Source: Hyphodiscus hymeniophilus (lineage: Eukaryota > Ascomycota > Leotiomycetes > Helotiales > Hyphodiscaceae). From it: a DNA stretch of 64,000 bases. The notes below the pieces were generated by a model, which saw only the letters and a program-made list of their open reading frames with translations, searched no databases and was not told the origin of the DNA. Position numbers and translations under genes: made by a program. The stretch spans positions 248,001 to 312,000 of the forward strand of contig VNKQ01000006.1 in the NCBI GenBank assembly GCA_016508695.1. The letters are read 5' to 3'. Below are positions 34,319-44,203 of this stretch, one piece after another (position 1 is the stretch's first letter; each line of letters begins with the position of its first letter).

Positions 34319-37017
34319 ATGGCATCCAACAACTTTCGTACTTTCACCATCACTCAGGCTCGCATCGGTGAGCCTCTCCAATTCCAGCCAGCTCTGGGAT
34401 CCAAGGAGCTGGATGAGCTGGTTGATGCCTATATCCTGGGTTCTGGACCTAAGCAGGACAAACTCTCCGAGGTAACCCTCGAGTTCTTCAATCTCGCCCA
34501 AGTCGACATCTATACTGGTCTCCTCACCAGACATTATAACGTCTCCGTGTCTCCCACCTGGACCCATCTCGCCTCTCCACACGAGTCCCAATCCTCGGGA
34601 TGTAGCCCGTCGATTTTCACTCCTTCCCCAGCATCCTCGATGACCTTCGCTGATTCCGGATATGCATCCCTCAGCATGACTCCTCCTACCTGGAACATGG
34701 CTGCCGCGAGTCGAGTAGCGAAGAAGGCGAAGAAGGTCACGAAGAAGTCGGCCGAGGTTAGATTGCCGGGCTTCTCGATCATGACCAAGGATGGTGTCGA
34801 TGTGACGTCCTCGGCCGGGAGGGGAACGAAGACGAAGGAGCAGAGGGAGCATGCGCATCTCATGCGTATCATGAAGGCTTGTGGTGATTGCAAGCGGAAG
34901 AAGATCCGAGTGAGTTTTATTTTGATCGTTCAAGATGTCCAAGCGATGGGAACGCTGCTAATGCTGTGCAGTGCGATCCATCGCATCGGAAACCAGCAAC
35001 TGACATGTCGAGATCCTCCACCACATCTTCCGGCAGTAGTAGGCCGAAAACCAGTCCGCCGGTGTCAGTACCGTCGCTGAGTAGGACAACGACTCGTCCT
35101 TCTCCAGTTCCATCTTTCGGTAATGATTCCATCGACGATTTCGTCCTTTTCCCTGAGGACAATGCTGCATCGTGGAATCCTGCAGATCTCTCGATGCCTG
35201 AATTCGATGAGAATCTGGATCTGAGCCTGTTCAATTTCGATATTAGCGGTCTCAACGACTTCAACCCGACCTTCGACTTCTTTGATCAGCCCGACTTCCA
35301 TGATCAGCCGGTCACTAGCTTCCAGACTGATCGCTCGGCAGCTCCAGGATCAATGAGCTATCATGATCCATTTGTAGTTGATCAATATGGTCTTGATCAC
35401 TGGGCATCGGCACAGGGCGGTGACACGGTTTCTCACACTCGACCTCATGAATCCTTCTCCTCGCAAGATTCTGGCCAGCTAGATTCGAGCTTCTTCGATG
35501 GCGGTTTACATTCGAGTACCGAATCACCCACATCCCAGACCACGCCGTCATCTCAAGTGAGCTCATTCGCCGAGAGCTTCTATTCGAATGGAACTGTTGC
35601 ATACCAACGAAATGCACACTCAGCATCGATCTCACTTCCAAGCGCAGAAGTGGATTGGAATCTGCTTGAGCATGGAATCCTTGCACCAGCCGGTGCAGAT
35701 TCCCTTTCAGCGGGCTCTGAGTCGCTGAACAGGCGTGAACGTCGCACTGTTGCAAGGCTTGAGCGTGCGAGAAATCTGGCAATCAAGCAACTTCTGGATT
35801 CTATGCCATCTAATACCGAGTCTATCAGCCAACAAACTACACAGTCCCCATCGGCCTCACTCCTGACTGCAGAAGCGGATTGGAGTCTGCTTGAGCGTGG
35901 CATAATGGCATTATCGGATGTAGAATGCCTTTCAGCTGGCTCCGATGCGTTGAGTAGGCTTGAGCGTCGCAATATCCCAAGACTTGAGCGTGCGAGAAGT
36001 GCGGCAATCACTGAAATATCTCCCGTCGCAGAATATGCGAATGCATTGGCCCGTGAAGATGCTGTCTCCTCGACTCCATTTGGTGGCGATGCCCAAAACG
36101 TTTCGACGGCTGTTGTTGCAGCCTCCCGCCAAGCCCACCTACAGGACTTTGCTGGAGTCTTGCAAACTCGCGCCGGGAACAGCCTCATCGTCAATCCCCA
36201 ATTGGAAGCATCTCCTCACATTCTGGCCGACCAAAGTTATCAACTCACAACGCAACGTACTTCCAGTACACCCGCCTTGTCTGTTCGAAGCTTCAGAAAA
36301 TCTGGAAGCGTTTCACCACAACACAGTGGATCATCTTCTTCAGGCTCGATCTCCGGGACTGCTTTGGACAACGCTGCATCGCATGCGAGTGGCATCACTC
36401 GACCTGCGATTGCTCTGGATATCATTACCTGCTGCATACTCGTACTTGCTTCACTGGTTCTCATGAACGTACGCTACTCCCCCTTTGTCTCTACCTGCTT
36501 CCAGGCAATTGCTGCCCAGCATCACTTCGTCCCTTTATACTTGGATAATGGTACTGACATGTTCTTACAGTATCTCGAAGCATCAGCCTTTCTTCTGCCC
36601 CTTGCTGCTACTCTTCTTGCCATCCCCCACCCAACTTCCACGACCGTGACTATGCCAACCTTGGCCGTCGCCGTCGCCTCGTTACTGCCGCTCTCAGTCC
36701 TCCTGAGTTCTTTCAAGTATATCGCTGCAGCAGGCATTCTGTCAGCTCCGTTGTTCAAGCAATCGTCAAAAAGACCTTTCGAAAGATCGTTAAGCGTACG
36801 TCCCCCCTTTGACAACAACAACATCGCCGCACCCATCCCCCCTCGCCCCTCCCCTCGATTGGGGATGGTGGAGGTTTCGGGTACGATGACAGAACACCAG
36901 CTGACATTCTTGCAGTCATTCAAGAGCCTCTCTTCCCCCCTCGGATCATCCAAGGATTCGTCCATCTTGTCTATGTTTAGAGGACTGAGACCCGGTCATC
37001 ACTTGATCTCCACCTGA
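34319..37017 (+). CDS. half-zinc-cluster protein with internal duplication and C-terminal membrane segments
   Basis: Exon 1 is 34319-34909; a 62-bp intron ends at 34971. It splits RIMKACGDCKRKKIR from CDPSHRK, so splicing completes C-x2-C-x6-C (CGDCKRKKIRC), the classical first half of a Zn2Cys6 domain. The second half has no cysteines, so only a partial cluster is present. Two further canonical introns, 36469-36570 (102 bp) and 36796-36915 (120 bp), are multiples of three and stay open if retained; spliced length is 804 aa. The middle is acidic, Ser/Asp/Phe-rich (LDLSLFNFDISGLNDFNPTF), resembling an activation region, then a 75-residue duplicated unit. The C-terminus has hydrophobic segments (ALDIITCCILVLASLVLMN, ASAFLLPLAATLLAIP, TLAVAVASLLPLSVLLSSF). 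Possibly a membrane-tethered transcriptional regulator; inference. Confidence 0.78.
35632..36013 (+). repeat. in-frame internal duplication, 225-bp period
   Basis: Two ~155-bp homologous units 225 bp apart, both in the reading frame of the 804-aa protein. Copy 1 reads DWNLLEHGILAPAGADSLSA..RLERARNLAI; copy 2 reads DWSLLERGIMALSDVECLSA..RLERARSAAI. Each unit is an amphipathic, Leu/Arg-rich segment ending in an R-L-E-R-A-R helix. A 25-residue Ser/Gln-rich spacer separates them. Confidence 0.9.
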
Positions 37018-37484
37018 AAGGGATGAATAGATCAGAAGCTTGATAGGGTTTTCGAAATAAAGTACATCGTCAGTAATGAGATAAAGTCTAAGCCGCTTGA
37101 TTGATCATTTGATACGATCATGCGTAGAGGATATCATCGAGGGACACGCATGGGTAAGGCACACGCCTCGTCGGTGATTCGTGAGCAGACGGGAGGATCC
37201 CCTTTCACAATAGGTACGGTATGATGGGAGAGTGAGAGAACGATGATATCCCTTCTAGATAGTGAATCTCTATCATACCATGGCTTGTCATTCGTGCACG
37301 ACCTTATTCTAGACTAAGATAATGTCTGTCCCTGCGTCGCGAGACGCACCCTGTGACGAGACAAATTATCGGTACTTTGAATTGAATTGTTTTTAAATTT
37401 GTGAATTTACTGAAACTTGCTATATTTTCTGTGTTAGCTATATTATATGACTATGCTTAGCGTCTTTTCGTCCTCTAACCTTAA
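37018..37484. other. 467-bp intergenic region
   Basis: Convergent 3' region between the 804-aa gene (+) and the small ORF (-). AT-rich, no supported gene. Confidence 0.5.
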
Positions 37485-37937
37485 TTAATCAACCTCTTCC
37501 ATTTCTACACTCTTTGATTGCCCGTGATCGTGCCCGACTACTGTGTCGGGGCTTAGAAGTCTCTTCACGCTTATCATTCCTCTATCAACATCAGCAACAT
37601 CATTTATCATAAACCGCATTGGACTATCATGATTCTCCTCGGCAACATTTCCCCATAAGTAATAAACAGCGGAATAACCTGCAGCGTTTTGAGCATTATC
37701 GTCAGTGACTTTTAACTGCGGTACAACTTTCATCGAAGTTTCCTCTAGTTGTATATTCTGAACTGGAGTAAAACATATGAGAACGTTTCTGGACGATTTC
37801 GCCCACCAAGACTGCTGGGAAAGCTCGACCGAAACAGACACTCCGTCAATCATAATCTTCGAGACCCCTGTGCTCTCAGACGGCTGTGGTTCCTTCACAT
37901 CGGACCAAATATCTTTCAGCAACACTCCGTCAATCAT
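37485..37937 (-). CDS. hypothetical small protein with duplicated N-terminus, 150 aa
   Basis: First in-frame ATG at 37937. The frame extends upstream to 38012 without another ATG, and a TATAAAAAG box sits about 185 bp upstream on the minus strand (around 38120-38128). The sequence LLKDIWSDVKEPQPSESTGV followed by SKIMIDGV is the retained coding part of an 84-bp tandem repeat. Downstream, NVLICFTPVQNIQLEETSMK, AAGYSAVYYLWGN and VDRGMISVKRLLSPDTVVG read like a compact beta-rich domain, and the end is acidic (SVEMEEVD). There is no signal peptide or membrane segment. I do not recognise the family. The in-frame (28-codon) duplication and protein-like composition support coding. A truncated or decaying gene missing its 5' exon remains possible. 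Confidence 0.45.
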   Translation of the reverse strand: MIDGVLLKDIWSDVKEPQPSESTGVSKIMIDGVSVSVELSQQSWWAKSSRNVLICFTPVQNIQLEETSMKVVPQLKVTDDNAQNAAGYSAVYYLWGNVAEENHDSPMRFMINDVADVDRGMISVKRLLSPDTVVGHDHGQSKSVEMEEVD

Positions 37938-38006
37938 AATCTTCGAGACCCCTGTGCTCTCAGACGGCTGTGATTCCTTCACATCGGACCAAGTATCCTT
38001 AATTAA
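37839..38006. repeat. 84-bp tandem duplication
   Basis: Two head-to-tail copies (37839-37922 and 37923-38006), starting CACTCCGTCAATCATAATC in each, with about seven mismatches mostly at the right end. 84 bp is 28 codons, so the minus-strand frame is unbroken across both copies. Confidence 0.92.
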
Positions 38007-38346
38007 CACCAAATCTTGGTGCTAAATATGTAGCATTTTATGTCACTGTCCTTGCACCGCGTAAATCTCGGACTCCTTTGCTTGTGTCTCTGATTGTCTT
38101 TAAAATTAGGGACTACATTCTCTTTTTATAACTCTTTCTATGAGTGCTCCGAAATTCAAAGGAACTCTGATGTGTGAGTGAGCCGGCCCTTGAACCATAC
38201 GAAAAGTTAAGTTACTTGTTCTTTGCACACTATTGAAGGGCTGCTGCTCTACGGACAATTGCCAACTGTATTGAGATTGGTCGAGCTCAGATTACTTGCT
38301 GTATGACGGCGATGTCTTCTGAACTGCATCCTACAAATTCAGAGTC
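37938..38346. other. 409-bp upstream region
   Basis: Carries the second copy of the 84-bp repeat and the TATAAAAAG box for the small minus-strand ORF, then the 3' side of the DJ-1/PfpI gene. No other gene seen. Confidence 0.5.
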
Positions 38347-39033
38347 TCAAAGCACTGTCCCCTCTCTCCAAGCATATTGCACAATGTGAGCAGCCCTCTC
38401 TTTAATCTCCCTCCCAGCAATGTGCTCAATCAGCCACAAGCAAGAATCCATCCCACAACTGACTCCACCACTGGTGATGGTCCGCAGACCCTTCTCTTCA
38501 TCAGTCTTGTTGACCACGAATCGCTCTTTAAGAACTCTCGTCTTCCCCTTCGTTTCACAGATCTTCTCCAATTGCCCATAGTAGTCGGCGTGTGTGGTTG
38601 CAGTCAAACCATCCAACACACCCGCCTCCGCCAGGAACAAACACCCCGTACAAACACTAAGCAGATACCTCGTGCTTCCATCTACCTTCTTTGGGAGTGC
38701 CGCCCACGCCTTTATAAGCTGGATTGGCTCCGTCTGTCCATCCAACACAGGTTGGGATCCACCGCCGGGAATAATCAGGATATCATAGTCTGCGAGTGTC
38801 GAATGCGCTTCGGTCAATGGGATATGGCGCTTGAAGATGGCTTTTTGGGCCGAGGTCGTGAGTTCTGAGACGGCGGTGATGGTTGGTTGGAAGACTCTCG
38901 ATTCGGATGTGGAGGAGTCTGCGGTGTGCTTGTGGGTTGCGTGGGAGAGGATTTCGAGGGGTCCGGTGAAGTCGAGAGTGTCGAAATTGGGGTGGAGGGC
39001 GTAGAGGACTCTGAGGGGTTTAGGTGATGCCAT
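38347..39033 (-). CDS. DJ-1/PfpI (class I glutamine amidotransferase-like) family protein
   Basis: 228 aa from the ATG at 39033, which has an ideal context (CAACCATGGC). The family opening LRVLYALHPNFDTLDFTGPL is followed by DYDILIIPGGGSQPVLDG and the nucleophile elbow LLSVCTGCLFLAEAGVLDGL (catalytic Cys in S-V-C-T-G), then TATTHADYY with the usual His. A late SGGVSCGMDSCLWLIEHIAG helix matches the family. Members include chaperones, glyoxalase-III-like enzymes and isonitrile hydratase-like proteins; the sequence does not tell which. An in-frame ATG at 39132 would add 33 residues with a hydrophobic core (LSVLLIVTYFFLYQLF). A TATATATATA box at 39107-39118 lies inside that extension, so I prefer 39033 as start. 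Confidence 0.88.
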   Translation of the reverse strand: MASPKPLRVLYALHPNFDTLDFTGPLEILSHATHKHTADSSTSESRVFQPTITAVSELTTSAQKAIFKRHIPLTEAHSTLADYDILIIPGGGSQPVLDGQTEPIQLIKAWAALPKKVDGSTRYLLSVCTGCLFLAEAGVLDGLTATTHADYYGQLEKICETKGKTRVLKERFVVNKTDEEKGLRTITSGGVSCGMDSCLWLIEHIAGREIKERAAHIVQYAWREGTVL

Positions 39034-39720
39034 GGTTGAGGCAGAGAAGAGTTGATATAGAAAGAAATAAGTGACAATAAGGAGCACTGAAAGATAGCGA
39101 GAGAAATATATATATATGCTAGAGAGGCGCATAAAGAGAAGCGCTGCCAGGGGTGGAGAGAGGAATTGTGATACTTATTTGAACAGCGATTCGCAAATTC
39201 TTGCTGTTCAGGGTTATGCGACCCCGCACATCTAACTATTGAGCGAGTTTGCTATGGTAGCTCAGGGTGTTTGAGCTGCACTATGATAGTGCTTGAAGTT
39301 ACGGGTCATCTTGACACCGTCGGATGTCCTCTGGAAGTGCTTGTAAGTGGAATGCGGATGTAGAGCACTGAAGATGCGGGGTTCAGTTGGGAATTTGGGA
39401 ATTTGGCGAGGCATGGCACGCTAACACGCCTTAGGCCTTGAGAAAAGGGACGCCCTTATTTTGAACCTATTAAATCTTGCACGACCGATACGCCTGTATT
39501 CTTCGGTAGTCTCCTCGGACAGAAAGTCAGCAAGACCGTGATGCTTATTTCTAATACTATTTGTATCTACTGTATCTGTTGATTCTGTCAATTCGTGGAT
39601 CAACTTTACCAGATCCAGCTTCGCAACGGAATCTCATAAGCCTGAGCTTTCGTACTTGTATTAGCCGGACGCTTTAAGCATCAAGTTGTTCTTCTAGTAT
39701 TCTGACCCCCTCCTTTGCAG
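39034..39720. other. intergenic region with promoter
   Basis: Promoter and leader of the DJ-1/PfpI gene (TATATATATA at about 39107-39118) and the 3' UTR of the GNAT gene. No other coding sequence supported. Confidence 0.5.
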
Positions 39721-40579
39721 CTAGCTAAACGTTTTCAAAAAATAAGCATGCTGATGTTTCTCCTTCAGTTTCTCTTTCCCAGGCCTCTCCCCCACCATGT
39801 GAAAGCCCGCTTTCGTATACGTTCTTCGTCCTTGCAGACTGGCGATCAAATAGCATCCCTCCACTTTCCCTTCACTATTCCTGACCTCATTCTCCACATG
39901 TTTCAATCCCCATTCTACGAGGGTACTTCCAATCCCTCTTCTTTGGTATTTCTCATCCGTCACGAGGGCTAATAGCTGGGGATAGGGGTCAGCATAATGA
40001 GGTAAAGGAGGCGACAACGAGTGAGAGAAGCGAGTAGATCGCCCTGTTATTGAGATTTCGTAGCTTTTTGGGGGAAGAAATCCTATTACACGAGCAAAGA
40101 CATACCTCCCAGAGACGATTTTCATACCCCTTCCCAAAAAAGCGTTCTTGAAGGACTCGATCTTCAACCTTCAGATGGAAGGCGACCTCTTTATCATTCC
40201 AAGGTGGAGATTTTTCAAGCTGCGCCCTCAAATCTTTATTCTTCTCCTCATCCGTTCTCTCATCCATTGGTTTCGGCGGCGAGAAGACGACATACGAAAC
40301 TACCTTCTCATGGTCATCGTTCAGTACCATCTTTCCCATAAGCTTTCCGGGACCTTGCTAGGGTTAGTATGGTACATCGTGGGAAGATTAATGAGGACGT
40401 TTACCTGTTAATCGGGCAAGGACTTGCGGCGACGATGTCTTGATGAACTCTTCTAACGACACTGGGTTTTTTGATAACTCTGGATCTGTGAGATAGAAGA
40501 TATGGTAGTGTAAGACAGCAAGAGCAGTGGCATCGTCCGGAAGGACGAGCGGTAGAAGGGTGAAATCTTCGTTTGACAT
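39721..40579 (-). CDS. GNAT-family N-acetyltransferase, 225 aa
   Basis: Exons 40579-40405, 40353-40106 and 39975-39721. Intron 1 (51 bp) uses GTAAAC and CAAG; intron 2 (130 bp) uses GTATGT, a GCTGAC branch and CCCAG. The first exon encodes a hydrophobic LLPLVLPDDATALAVLHYHI helix region. Exon 2 has VVSYVVFSPP, the usual substrate-side strand, and the charged loop ERTDEEKNKDLRAQLE. Exon 3 carries LLALVTDEKYQRRGIGSTLV, the conserved acetyl-CoA-binding motif A (Q-R-R-G-I-G), then VEGCYLIASLQGRRTYTKAGF with the late Y-x-K-A-G-F motif B. This matches the fungal GNAT group with AEPEG-like 'Y..~GF' ends, often annotated only as acetyltransferase. Acceptor substrate unknown. Confidence 0.87.
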
Positions 40580-43500
40580 AGTTGTCGGATGTAAAGGGTC
40601 ATTCGATGAAGTTACCAAGCTAAGAGAAGCAAAGAGTGACAGCCGGCTGATTTGTACTTATCAATTGGCGGCTTGAGATGAAAGTCGTAAGTTTTAAGGT
40701 TGTTTGAAAAAATCAATTGAGACCGTAGGCAAACATTTGATGTACCCTTGTTGAATTGAGTGACTTCTTATTTCGACAACTCTCGTCGTCATTATGGTGC
40801 TGCCTAAGCAAATATGGAACCAAATTAAATAAGACGGAACTCAAAATCGATACTTCTGAGCCAGCACTTCCTTTCTTGTTATTGCGCTGCCTGGAAACCG
40901 CGCGTAGGTCGGAAAGGTCGGGTTTGGCCTGTACTCCCAACTTGGAGAGCCAGTGTATGAGCCTTCTGGGACTGAAGCGAAAAAACATTACTTTGATTGT
41001 GTTTATCTTTTTTATTTTTGCAAGATCCTACTTTACATTTTTCCAAAGCCTCGTGTAACAGCAGTCACGTGATCAGTCAGAACTCTTGCAATCTCCAGAT
41101 TTGAGGGATTCCTGTATTAGGAAGCAAACGAATAGACAAAAACAGGCTCACTATAGTGATTTCCAGATTATCTTGTGCATATAAATGGGATTTAAGTAAT
41201 ACTCAAGTACCCTGAGTAGGTAGTTCCGGCTAACAAGGTGGACAAGCTACCTAGCTTACTGGGGTAAATCCTCCCTTTTCAGCATGTTGATCATATTCTC
41301 GAATCTTAGCAGCGGTGTTTCTAACGAGGATATATATATTCATTCAAACGGCAGTGATACTTTTCCGCCTTTGCCGTCACAGAACCGGATAAGAAGCAAT
41401 GTTGTAACACGAGCTAATCCATCATGCGACCAAGGAAATAGGTATTCTTTCTAACTTCCATTCTGAGATGCATACCTGACCAAATATCGCTTGGGGATAT
41501 AGAGATGAACAAAAGCAGCTTGGATGGACTTCCAAAGCACTCGATACCGTTCTCGAGGTCATCAAAAGATAGTGGTCATGTCACATGCCTTCACTAATAC
41601 TCTGATTTTAATAACAACTTGTCGATGTGAAAACGAACACAGGGATCGGAAATTCGGAATCCAGTTGTGGCTATGAATACTAGCCAGATAACATTGGCCA
41701 CACATCAGTCGACTCAATCTTAACTTTTGAAGGCATCGTGAACACTTGTCACCGGCTCCGCCCCCTTCCTCAGTCATGTAAACATTCCCTACAGCCCATC
41801 CATTCTTCTCCATGCCAATTTCAAAGATGCTGTTGATGATGCAGTTATTCGCCAGGTAGTGCTCGGCAATACTGTTGACCAAGGAGTGCTTTTGAAGAAA
41901 CAAGCACAGCCAGCCGTTCATCTTTATGCAGGTTGCAGGATGAATCTTCGTGCAGAACATCCGAAGGTGCCTCCAAACACATCCTCTAGGCGGCAATATC
42001 GTCGCACTTCAATGAGTTTGGTGGAAGCCGGCATGGAACAAGAAAGTTTGGGAAATTTCATAACCTACATAAGTGAATTATGCATCGCCAGCATAGTGAT
42101 GCCAGCGCACAGCATAACACCACGAGAAGTGTTTGGTTCGTGATGGGAATACGAAGCAGAAACCCCCTTTCACCGCACGAGGAAGAAAGACCGACGTTTC
42201 ATGGCGGCGTACCGCTTCTCGGTCGACAGGTTCAGCCACTTCCCCGCAGCCACACGCCGCAGACTTCTGTTTTTGGGCGTCTGCGAAAGCCTTTTGTTTC
42301 ATGTGGTGTTCCGGCGTAGGAGAGGTAGTGTTCGGCGTCCGCCTGCAGGGGACTTTCGGAGTTACAAGAACAATTAATTTGAGGCAAGAGTTCTGGGGAA
42401 ATATAGCATGCAGAGGCAGTGTCACTGTGCATTCTTGCCTGTGGGTGTGATGGTCTGCTCGTTGCTGCATCGTACCCCTATCTCTCGAGTAACCATTCGG
42501 TTAGGACCTTCTCACCTAAACCAGTGAGCCAATTCGCAAAGGCGAGTGGTGTAAAGCCTAGGTTTTTCAATGAGCCTCCTTTCGTGCCGATACATTGTCC
42601 TGAGTGAATGACTGCCCTTCTTTCAGAGTGTTGTCCGATTGTTGGGTCCGTGATGATCTGTGATGATCTATTAATCTCTCATTTCCCTTGTACAATTCGG
42701 AGATGTTTCTATTTGGGGAGTTTAACACCTGACCAAGCGGATAATCCGTAGCGATGAACCAGTTCAGGACGCAGAAAGCCAAAAGGTGGAGTTTAGCTTT
42801 GACGAAAGTCGAACCGGATGGACGCAGGGTCACACAAACAAGGGTCGCTCGAGTACTCAACACGTTGAACAGAATCCCTTTCAGAAGTTCTCGGACCCTC
42901 GGGTGTTGAATAGAGTCGCATCGCTTGCTGTTTGGCAGCGAACAATGAGTCCGTGAGCTCGAAGGCTTTCACAATCACATTACATTCTTCGTTGCTATCC
43001 TTCTCCTAAGAAAGGGAAGTAGCTTCCCCGACGTTACATGTGGGTGGTATTCATAGGCGTATGCTTTCTCTTTTCTCTATGTCGGCGGCGTTTCGGCTTG
43101 TTTCTGAAGAGAACAAACCGTTGGCTGTGATTCGGCCCCTGCCTTTGAAACGCTGGATCCCCAGATCGAGACGCCAGCACCCAATTCGCCAGTCACCCGC
43201 CTGCCGCGGGAAACGACTTCTAAAAACAGAAACCTTTGATCTCTTTACGGGGTAAAGCATCGTATCTCCTCATTCATCGGACCGTGATCTCTCTTTCAGC
43301 GTCAATCCTAAATTGCCTTGGCGAGGTTCGAGATCAAAGAGATCTCCATCCACTCATTGTTCTCTCGACTGTCGCAGAGCTCATGATGTCGTACGGCGGA
43401 GGAAGGTCCCCTTTCTCTCCCGTTCCGTGATGTCTTCTCCGTACAGGCGCTCAGACTGGGCTTTTGGCGTCCTTCTAGTCAAGTCTCACGACGTCGCATT

Positions 43501-44203
43501 GAGAAACTGCCGTATACGAAAAGGTATCAAAAAGCTCTGACCAGGTTACGGTATAGAAACCCCAGCCAACGCCTTTCCGCTTCAGACAACAACAGGGTAA
43601 ATAAACACCATCCCATGTAAGAGTACCTTGTCTCCTGTCCTGTTCCTGCATTAGCTCAGAGGATCTTGGGCCCCAAAGTTTCTTCTCGTTTCAGTCTCCA
43701 GCTATTGGAGCCTCGTCCATGTGTCCTTGGCCAAGCTCCATCCATTCTCGTCCTCCGAAGCCAGAATCCATCCATCCAATTGGCCTGCTGCACCCCAGCC
43801 AGCGACGAACGCGCGCGCATGGTATGGGTCTCAACGGAACAAGCCTCGAACAATGGACTGGTCGGTTACGGGGAACAATCCTTCATGACTGGTCAACATA
43901 GCGTGACAAGGTCTCTCAGGAGAGGAGGCTGTGAAATGGCCGTGACCTCCGAGAGCCAACGGCTTTGAAGGATATAACACATCCTGAGAACCCTCGCAAG
44001 ATTTCCTTTCTTCTCATCCTTTCCAGGTCTTTACTTCGTACACTTAATTAGAAAGTGTCTTCTCTGAGAGTCAAAGTCATTCGCTTCTTTGACCTCTTTT
44101 CTATTTCATCTTGTATCTTCCACACAGAACACTCGCTATCTCAAAATCAGTCCACCAACAAATCTTATACAACACACTCGTTGAACAACACACTATATTC
44201 ACC
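40580..44203. other. 3.6-kb stretch without a supported gene
   Basis: Several medium open frames on both strands (for example 41562-41996 minus, with a KCSRCLQ..MCGQC cysteine cluster, and 42078-42470 minus) have no recognisable family and no consistent splice partners. The last ~250 bp (CT-rich, ending ATATTCACCATG) are the promoter of the CFEM-like gene. May contain decayed genes; I cannot support one. Confidence 0.45.

Noticed and set aside
41562..41996. Minus-strand frame with a CxxC..CxxC cysteine pattern
   Set aside because: The spacing does not fit a known zinc ribbon well, flanks are not protein-like, and no splice partners were found.
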